Of a stretch of 64,000 nucleotides of DNA, positions 23,688 through 37,267 are shown one piece after another. The translations under genes were made by a program, and so were the position numbers. The DNA is taken from the NCBI RefSeq assembly GCF_000004195.4, contig NC_030677.2, positions 69,154,222 to 69,218,221 of the forward strand, written 5' to 3'. The notes beneath the pieces were generated by a model, which was not told the origin of the DNA, searched no databases, and saw nothing but the letters and a program-made list of their open reading frames with translations. Numbering within the stretch: position 1 is the first letter of the stretch; each line of letters starts with the position of its first letter. The DNA is from Xenopus tropicalis. Taxonomy: Eukaryota > Chordata > Amphibia > Anura > Pipidae.

Positions 23688-25486
23688 CAACACATATCAC
23701 AAATAGTGTCCAGAAGCCCAAAGGTCGCAACAACTATTATTTTTTGTTGATGTAAAGAAAGTAGGACAACTTTGCCTTTTAAAATATTTAATGATAATGG
23801 TTGTATTATCGTCTACCCTTCTAATGAACTCAACCATGGTTTTTCTGTGGGTTAGTGTGGTGAGCTTTGACTAAATTAATATATATCTCTGTGAGATATA
23901 AAGAGAAATAAAGCAGTTCTTTCTTCCTTCTGTTCTCCCATGGATACCTCAATAACATTCATTAGAAGATGATAGGTGTACATCACAGTGCCTGATAGTT
24001 TTGTCTTTTTAAGCCATCTTTTATTTATACCTGTGTTGTAGACTTTTAAAAAATATTTACTTCAGTTTCTCCCTCATTGGAAACAAGAACCCCCATTGGA
24101 GACAAGAACCAGTTTGTTTTGCTTGAATATTAAACAACAAAAATACATACATAAAACATACAGATGGCATACATGCTAACAGAGGCTGGACATAAATAAG
24201 GCCCTGCTTATTAGAGCTTGCAATCAAAAGGAGAAGTGTGAAACACTGAAATTGCCTGTTGGTCGTTGACACTTTTACAGATGATAGTCAAACAAGCAGA
24301 AAGGATTACATTTGCTGTGACCCAGAAGACACAGGTTGACACTTCATAAACCATTAGGAACATTGAAAAAAAATTCTGCATTTCACAGACATTTAAGAGA
24401 AAGTTTAGTTACTGTGACAGAAGAAATTAGTGCCCCTGCTGCTACACACGCAAACAAGAACAATACGGGCAACGCTAACCAGAACCAACAGCTCACCCAC
24501 CATGTTGGACAAAGGAAGAAATGCACACATAAGAAGAACAGCAGACAGATTTAATAATGTCTTATTTATAAGCACTCCCTTCCTTATATGTGTAGCCATT
24601 CAACCAGGTTTGTGTAAATGATAAAACTGTTACTGAGAACATGTTTCCTACACCACTCACCAGCATGAGTCTCCCATGGGCCTTACAGATGTGGCTACAA
24701 GTAAGCAGCGACAGAGTGGGCCTCATTTAGTTACTGAGTGGGGTAATGTGATAAAAGACGCAACACTTGTTAAATACTATAGCCCCTATAGCAACAAATT
24801 TGCGATTCTCATTAAATGGTAATTTGATTTGTTTCATATATTTGCTTCTAAACCAGTACCTTTTGATTAGCCAGTACTGCACCTATTATTACATTACCCA
24901 CTTATCATTTGGAGATGTTGGTTATGATCCAGTGGAGAACCTAAAATACCTAATAATTAAAAAGAAATGATTGCACATCTGCTACACAAATGGTGTGGGA
25001 TGTTTTAATGTCTTTCAGTGTATATATGCTTTCATACTTGGGGCTTTTTGAAAGTGAAAAACTTTTCATTTATTTGTAGTGGCCTTTCATGTCAGTGTCA
25101 TTTCAGGCTGCTTCAAATAATGTCCCAAACTTCATAATTTGGCCAAAAGTCCTATATATCGATCCCCAAATAGCTGTTACCATTTGGGAGTGAATCCAGT
25201 AAGTTTGTGCTCTCAGTCCATGTTCAGTACCAACTGTACTAAATATCTCATGGTTTTTTCTTAAGGTTAATTGAAAACACCTGACCCACACATCTTTACA
25301 ATAGTGTTGATGTTGATGGCTGTACAGAGGCCTTATACAAGTGCTTTCCATTAAATCTGGTGTATTCTGGGTCATTTGCAGAAATGCCCCATTGTTATCC
25401 AGTAGCTGAATTCTATTGCTCTCCTATTGCCACTTCACTCCTTCTTACTCCTTCTTACAGTCTTCGTGAAACCACGCACTTAATAT

Positions 25487-25755
25487 ACAGGTATACCAAA
25501 AAAAAAAAAATCTCCTATAGACACCATTTTTATCAAATAATTGAAATTTTTTGAAAAGTTCTTACCTTTTTGTTTCTATAATTGTAAAACAGTACCTTGT
25601 ACTTGATCCCAACTAAGATATAATTAAAAATTTTTTAAAGCAAAATAATCCTATTGGGTTCATTTACTGTTTAAATGATTTTTAATAGGCTTAAGGTATG
25701 GAGATCCAAGTTATGGAAAGACCCGAGCATCTGGATAACAGGTCCCATACCTGTA
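25487..25755. mobile_element. ACAGGTATGGGACCTGTTAT family, copy 2 (internally deleted)
   Basis: Right end GGATAACAGGTCCCATACCT is intact. The left end is shortened to ACAGGTATACC and then runs into an A-rich tract. Family interior words (AGTACCTTGTACTTGATCCC) remain. Confidence 0.7.
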
Positions 25756-25834
25756 TCAAAATAGAAGCTTGGATGGTGATGGTTTGTTTTGCTGCATTAA
25801 TGGTATAGTCTATATAGGTGCCTTCGGTGCTGTA

Positions 25835-26045
25835 TTTAGGTCCGGTGCCACCCTTAATATCTAAATACGCCCCCGAGACCTAAATACGCCCCCAGATTGC
25901 AGAACTGAGGTCACATACACTGCATTGTGCAGCCTTCCCCCTCACCCTCCCAGCTCCAGCACTGGATTCTTGCAGAGACTTTCTGGCCAGGGCTGGGTCG
26001 CCCCCAAAATATAAATATACCCCGGGGCGTATATATATACAGTAT
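25835..26045. repeat. GC-richer dispersed sequence with short internal duplications
   Basis: Contains the repeated phrase CCTAAATACGCCCCC (two copies near 25860 and 25885) and a related ATAAATATACCCCGG at the end. Not recognised as a named family. Confidence 0.4.
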
Positions 26046-26204
26046 ATCTGCTTACAGCTGGACGGTAACCTGACTAGTTGTAATAAATTGACCAGCACTC
26101 ATACATCAGATGTCATGCTAATACGCCATTTCATTTCCTAGGTGTGCTTTATCCCTGCATTTTGGTGTATAGGTGAGATAAGAATGTTATAAGTGCTTTA
26201 AAAC

Positions 26205-26358
26205 TACAGTGAAACCTCAATTTTATGTCCCCTGATTTTAAGTTTCCCTGCATTTTACACCATTGTTTTGTGGTCCCACTAATATATAACACATAATAAA
26301 CTCCCTTGATTTTACATTTTCCCAGATTTTGCACCATTGTTTTCTGGTCCCCTGAAAA
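26205..26358 (+). repeat. two-unit tandem repeat, about 85 bp per unit
   Basis: Unit 1 has CCCTGATTTTAAGTTTCCCT and CACCATTGTTTTGTGGTCCC. Unit 2 has CCTTGATTTTACATTTTCCC and CACCATTGTTTTCTGGTCCC. Confidence 0.7.
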
Positions 26359-28208
26359 ACTTAAAATGGGGGTTCTTTTGTATACAGCTGTGAATCAAGC
26401 CTTTAATGGAGAACTAAGCCCTAAAAATTAATATGGTTAAAAATACTATATTTTATATTCTGTACTTATTGCACCAGCAACTCAATAGCAGCAATGATCC
26501 AGGACTTCAAAGTTATCACAGGAGTTTGAAAAGTGTCAGTGACACAAACATGCTCAGTGGGCTCTGGGCAGCTGTTGAGAAGCTAAGTTTAGGGGTTGTC
26601 ACAAGTTATCAAGCAGAAAATCAGGTTTTACTGCCATATAAGCTGATGCTACAAGGCTAATTATAAAATTCTGATGCTAGTTGCACTAGTTTCAGAGCTG
26701 CAATGCAGTTACTGTATTTGTATTAATTATTAATCAGCCTTATATTGTGACATTTATATTCTATATATACAGTGTATTGTGAGTCAGTCCCTAATCTCGG
26801 GTAAGTGACAGCAGCATAGAAAATGTGCAGTAAATCAGCAGAAAAGGAGATGGGGGGCTACTGGGGGCAACTTGGGCTGGTACAGAAGCCCAAAATCTCT
26901 CATTAAATTCCTGCGTAGCTGCTTCTACAATTCTCCATATTTAAAATGTATAGGTTAGGACTAACATCTCATTACCTCCTTGTGCCAGTGGTCATATCTT
27001 AGCAACATTTTGTCAAACCTCACACAGAGTGGCCTAGTATTATTTACCATCGGCACATACAGCTTCCCAACATTGTACATAATGGCAGCAAATTATACTG
27101 TACACTACATGCTAGTCAGCTGCCCAAAGAATATCCAGCTAATTGAAAGCGTAAAGAACTGAACAAGGTGCCATGTCCTGGTGTCTGCCAATTTTGGCCA
27201 TAATGTTATATGTGGTGCATGGCTTCATTATGAAATCCTTAAGGCACAATTAGGCAGATGTGCTGCCTTCAGCCTATGATCACAGGGGGAGGGCAAGGCT
27301 TGATAACCAAATGATCAAAAAGTAAAATCAGATGAATAATATTTGAATAGATAAAAGCATCCCATATTAATCTCTTTCTCTGCAGTGACAACTCATTTTC
27401 CACCAGGACCCATTTAAATAATGCCCCCTGTCCCCTGAGCTGTTATCAGTGTAAGGCTTGGTGCAGCTGATCTGGTCACAGCAGTGAGAGTGCTCAGGGC
27501 TTTGAGTTGCAGTCACATATCCTATGAATAGAGGCTAATTACAGTACAAACGCAAGCAGTAATAGAACACACACAGAATACCTGCAGGACTGATCTGTGC
27601 ATGCTGGGAATATGGAGCCTCTTATACACTAAACTGCCAGTCCCATACTGGGTCTGTTTATTTCCTGAGAAGAAAGCACAAGTAGACAATGCTAGAATAG
27701 CCAGACTTTCATCCTCAGGGAAACTAAGAAGCAATACACTGAGGGATATATTGATCAAAGCAAAAATGGGCTCGTCTATGGGGCAGATTGCTTCTGCATG
27801 GAGTTTCCCCCTAATTGGTAATGCTGAGCCTTCCCCACAGCTGTGCCCTCTTCCCAAAGGGACATAGCTGCTGGCTTATTGGATGCAGCAGGAGCAATGT
27901 GCAAGTTGAAGCTCCTGTGCTCTCGTCTTGGCACACAAGCAGGGGCATAGGGGGCTAGAGTTGTTTTCTGAAGGTAACAATAGGCAGTACAGAGTATCAG
28001 CTCTTTATGGTGTCCCTAAAGGTTACAATCCATTAGTTCTCATTGCACTGAAAGCAAATAAACTGTATTAAAAATAGAATTTTGTCCCATAATTGTTTCA
28101 GTGTTGCCCAATAATGTAGCCCAGTTTATTATATATATATAAAGTCCAGGAATGGTGTACACAGAGACCTCCAGGTACTGCCTGGGTGCATGGTTAATAT
28201 AACATAAT

Positions 28209-28289
28209 TAGTAAGCACAAACAAACTGTACTCACAGGACTTGTATGAAGCAAAAAGTCCTGTGAGTGTGGTTTGTTTGTGCTTACTAT
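28209..28289. repeat. fold-back, 81 bp
   Basis: TAGTAAGCACAAACAAACTG with CTCACAGGACTT on the left pairs with AAGTCCTGTGAG and GTTTGTTTGTGCTTACTA on the right, around a loop of about 14 nt. Confidence 0.85.
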
Positions 28290-29742
28290 ATATACATATA
28301 TATAAATATATATAAATATATATGATATTTCTTTAAATTGTCGCATGCATACAGCTGGATGGCATGGTGGGAGTTTTACAGCACCTTTGGGATTCTAAAA
28401 GAGGGGGCCAGACACACCAATAGCTAATAGGCTTTTAGCTTCCAGGTCTGAGAACTCATCATATCACTTCAATATTGTTCAGTATGTGCAATAAAGTAAT
28501 GTTGGGGGAAGAAAAATCCCATTTTAAATGCATTGGCCATTTATTCAACTTTATTTGCCAAAATAAGCACCCACCGGTATATAACCAGGTTTCTTATGTT
28601 GCAGACATAAATCATTTGAATTTGTATTCTTGTTTGATTATATTTTTCTTTGGCCTCTTTTCATATGGGTAATAAAACTGCTGTCTGGTTGCTAGGATTA
28701 TTAATAATTAACAAACCACGAGGATGAAAATAAACATCAAATGAACACTGAAAAATCATTATAATGAGAACCTTTTGCCATAAAACACATATGCAGCCCC
28801 ATACACATTACTATTTCATATACACCACACAGTTTTTTGACAACATTTATTTTATACAGCTTTATAAATTGCCCCTAGGTGTGGGAGACCTGTTATAAAT
28901 TAGGCTATAATGCCCTCTTGTGGCTGATTTTATAATGTTCTGAAAATGTATTTAGTGTAATACTGCAAGTTGTGGTTTTTGTAGTGTCTGGCATGCTGCA
29001 TTGGTGTGTGATTTACTAGTGGGATCCCTGGAAGTACATTTTGTGACAGTTAATTCCAGGGCTTCCTTGCATCTGCATACCCTATACCTTATACTAAGCA
29101 CATGAGTGCAATTAATCAGAGTAGGCTGAACTACAGCATTGTTGTACAGCACATGTATATGGCAAGTATATGCAAGAGCCTTTCAAGTGCAATGTGCATG
29201 GTTTGCTGGCAGAACTGTCTGGAAACAAGGACATAGTGGGCACAGAGTATGCAAAGCAGCTAAATACAGCAAAGAAAATGACTAGATACCTTTGCTTTAA
29301 TTCTAGTTATTTATGTGTCCAGCTATAACATTCTCTTTAAATTATATGTGCCATGCATTGTCATGTTTCATATCTCAAACTCAAAATAGGTGTGGTTTGT
29401 AAAGTGCATGTGTAGCTGATATAATTACGGCTGGATGTCTATAAAGCTGGTGCTTGTTGTGTTACTTAGAATGCTACAAATCACCTGATATTGCCTCACA
29501 CTGATATCAGGCATGGGAATCAAATAGAAATTGCCAGCATGAGAAATTGCATTGCGTGGTTCTTTTTCATTTACCTGTCACTTACCTTGTCAGGCATGTA
29601 AGAGACTGCAACCCAGGGGCCAGGACATGTTTTGCGAATCAGGAAAAAGTAAAATAGAGAACTGAGGGCATCTTTGGTGGCGCAGATCTCAGATAAAGGG
29701 CTGATGTCACCTTGGGCTAATAACGATTAAAGAAGCCCATTT

Positions 29743-30120
29743 AAAGAGGTGGTTCGCCTTCGCCTTCGCCATTATTTATTTGTTTTAGTTTTTGAACTAT
29801 TTGCCTTCTTCTTGCAGTTTTTAAATGGGAGTCGCCGACCACAGCAGCCAAAAAACTATTTCTCTGTGAGGCTACAGTTTTATTGTTATTGTTACTTTTT
29901 GTAACTTTCTTCTCCAATTCAACAGTCTCTCATCCAAACCACTCCCTGGTTGCTAAGGTAATTTGGTCCCTAGCAACCAAATAACTGCTGAAACTCCAAA
30001 GTGGAGAGCTACTGAACTGAAAATAAAATAAAAACTTAAGACCAATTGCAAATTGTCTCAGAATTTTACTGTCTACATCATACTAAAAGTTAACTCAAAG
30101 GGGAACAACCCCTTTACTAA
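29743..30120. mobile_element. inverted-repeat element with CCTGGTTGCTAAGGTAATTTGG core (complete copy)
   Basis: Left end AAAGAGGTGGTTCGCCTTCG, right end GGGGAACAACCCCTTTACT, diverged inverse complements. The interior holds GCAGCCAAAAAACTATT and CTGGTTGCTAAGGTAATTTG. Non-coding MITE-like element; partial relatives are at 15733-16640, about 35600-36035, 49998-50320 and about 60128-60335. Confidence 0.65.
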
Positions 30121-30381
30121 AGCAAGTTTTGTGTAGCAAAGTTCTCCTTTACAGTAGTTATTCATATGGAGAAGAAACATATATGTATCTAAAATAAGGG
30201 AAAGCTGATAACCACTGTCAGAGAGGATTTAAAAGCATGTGACTGCAATATGTTGTTTGTATGCAAGCCCAGGGGATTAAGTAGGATAATGTACACAACA
30301 TTTAGTTAAACAAGAATCATGTCTGGTAAAGACCAGTGGAGGTTTAAGATTTGAAATAAATTTTAACTATACACACTATAC

Positions 30382-30412
30382 ACTGTATATATATATATAT
30401 ATATATATATAA
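30382..30412 (+). repeat. (TA)n microsatellite
   Basis: About 15 TA units. Confidence 0.9.
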
Positions 30413-33228
30413 TTTAGTGGAGCCAAAGAACAAGACCTGCATGACTAGCAATAATAATGGGCAGCACTGTAATGCCTGGCAGCATGGTACCCTGGCAAGC
30501 CACTAGATGTCAGCAATGTTATAATATCATTACTGCCAGCATGCGTCACATGCTTGGCTGAAGCAGAATATGCACAGGCTGCATAGCAGTGTATTCACTT
30601 TGATGTTTAACACCTTCCCTTTGAAGAAGGGTTGAAAAAATCTAAAATAATACATAGAACATCATAATTTATTTTTATGTAGGTGTGATGATGTGATCCA
30701 GATGCTTCAGTGAATCTATTCCAGTGCATTGCTGCCCCTAGATGCCTGACCAGACATCAATATAACCCCAAATAGCAATTACATATTTACAAATAACCTT
30801 GAAAACACTAGAAATTTCCAATGCATGTTTCTTACAACAACATTTCTTTCATAAGGTGAAATGCTATTTTTGGGTTTTCATCCCCTTTAATGAAAACAAT
30901 TTTGAAATAATGTTTTACTTTCTTGGGGGTGGGAGAGGATGCAATTTCAAATACAGTTAAGGTCATGCACCATAGATTTAGACTTGGGACATTTCCTCCA
31001 GCACTGGTAATACCCAAAAAAACATAGGTTTCAGCCTCCCCTCAGTACATCTGTGCCTGTCAGTCAGCAGAGGAAGTATTGAGAAGAGTTCAGTGCTAAA
31101 TGCTTCTCCTGGAAATTCCACTACTCTTCATGTTTAGCATTGTGGATGTGTCAATGCTTGTGAATGCCAATGCCTGTATTATTGTAGTGTTCCAATTCCA
31201 CTTTCAAATAGAGAAGGAATAGACACATGGTTCTGTTGTTGTGCAGTATAGGAGAAGCTACTGCTATTCAGTGTATAGAGTATGTGCAATGTGCATGTAG
31301 CTAACCAATGAACAAAAGCTTCATGATCAGGGGCAATTCAGTTCTGTCTGCTGCCTATCCTACTCAGACCAGGCTTAGGGGTCTGCATTGCAGTATCATG
31401 AAAAGTGCAATTATACTCTACAATATAAGATGACATTTTTTGCTTACAATAACAAAAATACAAACACCATAAATTTGGCTTATTTGCATGTATTTTCCAG
31501 CCCTGGAAATGTTCTGCTTAAAGCAAGTTTCTTGCCATATGATTTAATATAGCATAGAATTCTAGAATAGCAGCTCCTAATGTGGAACATTTGAGCCAAA
31601 GGGGTTCATATCTACTGCCAAATTCCCTGTTCTGCCAATGAGTTGAGTTACCTTAATTCATGTCTTCAGACATCGACCACATTGTGTTCTCTGCCTACAA
31701 ATGACCCTTTATATTATTGCAGAATGGTGTAATGTAGCTAGTGTATTAATCTGAAGTGTTCCCTGATTGGATCCAGATTGCTTTATCTTTGTTATCTTTT
31801 CACATTCCTACGCCTCGCCCACGAGCTGCTGGGAACCGTGCTGCACAATGTGCTGATTTAGTAGCTATATGTGGAAATGGCTTGGAACCCAATGCAGGGA
31901 CAGTAAGCAAAAAATACAAGCTGCTCCTATGTGTCATTTTATTGAATTCACTTCATTTTCCCTTTTTTTTTTTAATTTCAGCAGAGGTTGTTTATTTTAT
32001 GGTTTGTGCTTGCCCGAGCTGTGATATGTGCAGGCACCCTGCAGATCAAAGTTCAACCCAGACTATTGTATTAAGTGGATTTCTAAGTAAGGCATGGCAA
32101 TATCTGGGGAACCAATGGTAAGAAAGGGGCTCTATAAAAAGTTAATTAGAATTTTGCTTTGTGAAAATGTTGCAGAATTTGAAAATGTGCTGTGTAAGGG
32201 CGGTTGGGTACCCATGAGCACTTTCTCATTCAGTTGCTGTGTTTAGCATTTTGGCATGCTAACCATGTGTTGGTAGCAGTAAAAATATACGTATAGACCT
32301 AATTTTGGTTTTCCTAAAAAGACCAGCAGGTAAATGGGACCAAGCAAGTTGTGGTAAAATGGCTCACTGCACTGCACTGCACAAGGACAGTGATGTGATT
32401 TGGGCTCATAAAGTTTTTTATTATCAAATGGGGAAAATACATTTCCCACAAAATTCTCTAAAAATCATTTCAAATGTCTTTAAAAGAGTACATATTATGG
32501 GATATTTTACATACAATTTGAAAGGATCTTTTTACTTTTTGATAAATAGGCCTTCAAGTGCAAATGAACCTGGTGTAACCTGATAGTTGTAGTTCTGCAA
32601 CATCAGGGGGCCCAATATATATAACATAGCAACACGAGTGCAAAACATTTCTTCTTCACTTGCTTCCATTCATATAGTGGAAGAGGACATTTTGCTTGAC
32701 ATTACAAAGGCATTATCTGCAAATTACAAAATTAACAGTACCACCAAACAATGTTTTGCTGTTTATATGAAATGCCAGAAATGCAAGCAATAATGGAGTT
32801 CTGAATTTTCAAACCTACATGAAAGCAATGCTTATGTTTGCGTGACCAGGCGTTTCGCACATTATGAATGGGCCCATTACACATTGCATGCAGAGGCCAT
32901 AACAAAGCAGGGATGTAGCGCAGTACCTTAGGGATATTATGTTGTGCTTCAGCGACCTGGAAAAAAATCCTGGCAAGATTTTGTCTCTAGAACATGGCAG
33001 CTACTGTTTTTTTTGCAGCTACTATTTGTTTTTCTTCTTATGTATTTGCTTAATAATGCTTTAGTAAGTGAACTAGTTATAAAATCTAAATGGAAGGTAT
33101 GTTAGCTCTGAATTGATCTTGTCCAAAGGATATTTTGTAATCAAGAGAAATGCAGGATGTTTAGGGGCCCTCAAATTTTGGGCAAAATAGTATGATAAAG
33201 TAGATAGCGATGCATAGACCTTTGAAAT

Positions 33229-33371
33229 ACAGGTATGGGACCTGGAGTTTTCAGGATAAGGGGTCTGTAATTTATTACACCATACTTTGCTGAAAAAAAA
33301 TGTAAACATTACACACACCCAATATGACTGTTTTACCTTCAATTAAGATTACTTGTATCTTAGTTGGGATC
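33229..33371. mobile_element. ACAGGTATGGGACCTGTTAT family, copy 3 (left half only)
   Basis: ACAGGTATGGGACCTGGAGTT at the start and CTTAGTTGGGATCTGAGC at the break; the right terminal repeat is missing. Confidence 0.7.
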
Positions 33372-33545
33372 TGAGCTGATTGCTCAGCTCCAATGTAAAC
33401 AGCAATGAAAATCTAAATCTATTCATTGCACAGATTGGTGTTATTGACCTTATGGGCAGCCCCCTTGGAGGCTGTTAGTGGCATGATAGTTACTTTAGCG
33501 ATACTGCGTGCAGCACTTGTAGCAATGCCAGAAATGATTGTGTGT

Positions 33546-33615
33546 TTGATACAAGAAAATGATTCCTTGCTTGATACAGAAAAATGATTTCTTGTTCGAT
33601 GCAAGAGAAAATGAT
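33546..33615 (+). repeat. 25-bp tandem repeat, 2.8 copies
   Basis: Units begin TTGATACAAGAAAATGATT, TTGATACAGAAAAATGATT and TCGATGCAAGAGAAAATGAT. Confidence 0.8.
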
Positions 33616-34022
33616 AAAATCAATTGCTACCTGCTAAGTCTGTTTGGTGTAGGGCAGAGAGAAAACTGAGCTAAAATGCGGAGAAACTAAGCCAATGAAC
33701 ACGTAATATGCTTTATGTGGGAGTCCTACGCTAGCTTTGTGCTAGTACTAGTATAAGTCATTCTGATCTCACTGGTGCTTAGAATACACAGTTGTATTTT
33801 TGTGCATACAAGCCAAAGTCTAAAGGAATCCAGCTGGCACATTGCAAGCAGCACCAGGGGCACTATAACCCTCAAAGCCTCTAATTCTGCAGCAAAATAT
33901 CCAGAACAGACACATATTTAGGAATAATTCAATTTTAGCCACTATCACCTGGGTGTTGTACTGTCTGTGTCACATTTACACTAGACTGTTAGAAAGTATC
34001 TGCTGACTGGTTGCTCTTGAGT

Positions 34023-34350
34023 ACAGGTATGGGACCTGTTATCCAGAATGCTTGGAACCTGGGGTTTTCCGGATAAGGGATCTTTCCGTAATTTGGATCT
34101 CCATAATTTAAATCCACCAAAAAATTATTAAAACATTAATTAAACCCAATAGGATTGTTGTGCCTCCAATAAGGATTAAATAAATCTTAGTTGGAATCAA
34201 GTACAAGGTAGTGTTTTATTATAATAGAAATAAAGGAAATCCTTTTTTAAAATTAGAATTATTAGTTTTTAATGGGGTCTATGGGAGATGGCCTTTCCGT
34301 AATTTGGAACTTTCTGGATAATGAGTTTCCGGATAAGGGATCCTATACCA
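34023..34350. mobile_element. ACAGGTATGGGACCTGTTAT family, copy 4 (complete)
   Basis: The left end matches the family consensus exactly for 20 bases. The right end is GGATAAGGGATCCTATACCA. The interior has TTTCCGTAATTTGG facing its counterpart and CCAATAGGATTGTTGTGCC. Confidence 0.85.
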
Positions 34351-34511
34351 GAACTAGCAGGAGAGGGTGGTTCTTGAACAATTACCCAGCTGTGTCTGTG
34401 GGTAAACATAAGGGGGTTCTTTATGTTAGTCTGTGGGTGTGTTGCTTTTTGTTGCAGCAACAGATGGGTTACATCAGTTGGCTTAGCTTGTTTGTATGGT
34501 AGGTTTCTAAG

Positions 34512-34726
34512 TACAGGCCATCTAATTTTTGATAAATGATTTAATTTTTCTATGTAATAAGATATAATAAATCCTTATTGGAAGCAAAACAATCCTATTG
34601 GGTTTAATTATTGTTTAGATTATTTTTTAGTAGACTTAAGGTATTGAGATCAAAATTACAGAGAGACCTCTCATCGAGAAAACCCCAGGTCCCGAGCATT
34701 CTGGATAACAGGTCCCATACCTGTAA
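34512..34726. mobile_element. ACAGGTATGGGACCTGTTAT family, copy 5 (left-deleted)
   Basis: Right end GGATAACAGGTCCCATACCT intact; the left part is shortened (ACAGGCCATC). It lies only about 160 bp after copy 4. Confidence 0.75.
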
Positions 34727-35018
34727 TAATAGTCAAGAAGACCAGAGGCCTTTCAGAAATGTATGCAGTGCTATAAATGCTTAAATATGAGTGTATAGAT
34801 GCATCTATAAATTGTGCATGAAATCTGGGGCAGATTTATAAAATATCAGAGTGCTGAGAATTTATCAACTTTTTGTTGGCTTCTAATTAATGACACATTT
34901 GTCAGAGTCACTTTGTAAGAATGTGTTTTGTTGCAAGTAAGAATTAAGTAGTTTTTTTTAGTGAAAGGTAATAATTGTTGCTAGCATTCAGTAAAACAAT
35001 ATTGGGGAACAATAAATC

Positions 35019-35248
35019 TACCCATAGTAACCAATCAAATATTTACTTTTGTATTATAACTTGTAGGTGTCTGTTCAAATCTAGTTGCTGATTGGCTGCT
35101 ATAGAAAGATCACCAGTGATGTATATGCATATACAGTGGAGATAAATATCACTGGTGATCTTTTCTATTGCAGCCAATCCGCAACTAGATTTGAACAGAC
35201 ACCTACAAATTACAAAACAAAAGGAAAGATATGATTTGTTACTATAGG
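35019..35248. repeat. 230-bp fold-back element
   Basis: Left arm CCATAGTAACCAATCAAAT through GTAGGTGTCTGTTCAAATC and GATTGGCTGCTATAGAAAG. The right arm is its inverse complement through CTATTGCAGCCAATC and CTACAAATTACAAAAC to ATTTGTTACTATAGG. Next to it, at 35250-35279, a further inverted copy of the ATCACTGGTGATA centre occurs. Confidence 0.85.
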
Positions 35249-36299
35249 CAGCATCACTGGTGATAATTATCTCCAGTGTTGTTAAACCTGCATACATTTT
35301 TCTGCAGGCTTACTTTGCCATTTTAGGCTTGACTTGCTACTGCCTCTTGCTGGCTGGTTACAAATTTCAGTTATTGCATCATAATCCCCTAACAAGAAGG
35401 CAGATGTGATGTGACATTATTTGTTTCATGGCTAGGAATAACCCTATGTATTTACTTATTTATATACAATAAATCTAGCTATTACCCTGTCCGGAGTTAT
35501 GATAAATACAATAGAAAGTCCCTAAATTCTAAATAAATACAGTTTTTAACATGCCTTTAGAACTTAAATCAAATTATGATTAATATTGATAGGAAAGCTT
35601 TTAGCATGTTTTAGATGACCCTTTTCTAAGCAAATTTTCAATTGGTCTTCATTTTTCAAGTTTGTCAAAGGATTAGCCTTTCTATTCTGCCTCCTTCTAC
35701 CTTGCAACAGAATAGCTATATGGTTGTCAGGGTTGCTGACCACATAAATAAATAATCAGATTGGTTTAAAGATTTTAATTTTACTGTTATTTTGTATTGC
35801 TTTCTTTTCAAGTCCTCTACTATTCATCTTCTAATCTGATTTCTTAATTGCTGCCTGTCTGCTAGGCTATTTAGGCCTTAGCAACCTGATAACTGTTAAA
35901 TATCCAAACTTGACAGAAACTTGACAAAAAATGTAAATAATTCAAAACTCCTTAAAAAATTGTGACCAGTTACATATGATTTTACAATACTCTACATTAT
36001 ATTAAGATCATTTTGAGGTGAGCTGCTCCTTTAAAAAAACAAAATTTTTCCCTTGACATTTATACAAGTAGAACTGAAAGCATTTGGAAGTGTTTGTTTC
36101 TTTTTTGTAACCGGCTGAAATCCCTCTGTGAGTCACTTATTCTAAAAAAGGCCTATTTTACTATTTTGCTTGGAATGCTGCATTTCTATAAGTTGGAAAT
36201 TATTTGGTAGATTGTTCTCTGTACAGGAAAAGGAGAATTGCTTTCATGAAGTGCATTTAATATTGAGGCCCATTGAAAGAAGTGCCTGTGTATAGCTGA

Positions 36300-36500
36300 A
36301 TAATATTTTGAAATCATATCCTGCCCCCACAACCCTCAGCCGCCCAGCTTTGCACACTCCACGTTTCCTGATGATTAAGTCACCGAGCAGGAACAGTAAT
36401 AGAAATATGGATCAGAATACATCCTGTTCTTTCATTTTAATGAGTTGTCGGCGTGTGGCAATAAATAAATCTCAGCTATATACTTTATTTGAAAGCTGAT
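36300..36500. other. repeat-free stretch, possible conserved non-coding element
   Basis: GC-richer patch in an AT-rich intron with GATTAAGTCACCGAGCAGG and TTTTAATGAG words; no repeat signature. Constraint is inferred from texture only. Confidence 0.2.
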
Positions 36501-36593
36501 TAAATGGTTTGCAATAGTAAGATTCCATTTATTTGACTTTAAATAGTGATATGTATAGGCAGGCATTCAACATGGTCTGTTAAAATGTGTCAT

Positions 36594-36905
36594 TAAGGTG
36601 GCTGTACACAGGACAATCCTTTACTAATGATTGTCTAAAATTAACAAATGGATACCACATGAATGGACCATATTTTAAATAGCCCCCTATATATTGCTCT
36701 CTTCATTTGGGACAACACCCTGACCAATCATAACAGCAGAAATTGAGCTGTGCTTCCTCTCTACTCCCTACTCATCTCTGCTGATGCAATGGGCACTAGC
36801 CAACATGCTGCTTTTGCAGATTCAGTTCTGAGACCTGCGTGAATGACGAATCAATCAACATCCATGGTACACAGATATCAGTCTGAATTGTCTGTACTGT
36901 AAATA
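36594..36905. mobile_element. TAAGGTGGCCATACAC-family element, diverged
   Basis: Left end TTAAGGTGGCTGTACACAGG; right end near TGTCTGTACTGTAAAT. The inverted match is weak, so the right limit is approximate. Confidence 0.4.
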
Positions 36906-37267
36906 AGAGGAAATGCAAACTTAATCAGTCACTTTTATGAACAAAATTCCAAAGTGTGACTGCAGTGTTTCAAAAGGTGCAGTAGTTTGTAATACCTTGT
37001 GCTGTATTTGTAACAAATGTGCGCTAGAGAACATTCCATTAAAACAATTTGCATATAAACAGTCATCCTCCAAAAGGAAACACCTATGTAAAGGGCAAAA
37101 CTTTACTTGTGGTTCCAGTAACTTATAGCAACAAATAAGCAATTAGCTTATTGTTATGCATCCAAGAATATCTAGGAGAGCAAATAGCAGGCCTTCAGGC
37201 AGTGTTCTTATACAGTAGCTGGCACAGCTATACATTTTGCGAATCCAAAAGCTCTGAGCTACTAGAC

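Noticed and set aside
31756..32121. 121-codon + frame
   Set aside because: No ATG-supported start with context, no family resemblance and a poly-T tract inside the frame; judged chance.
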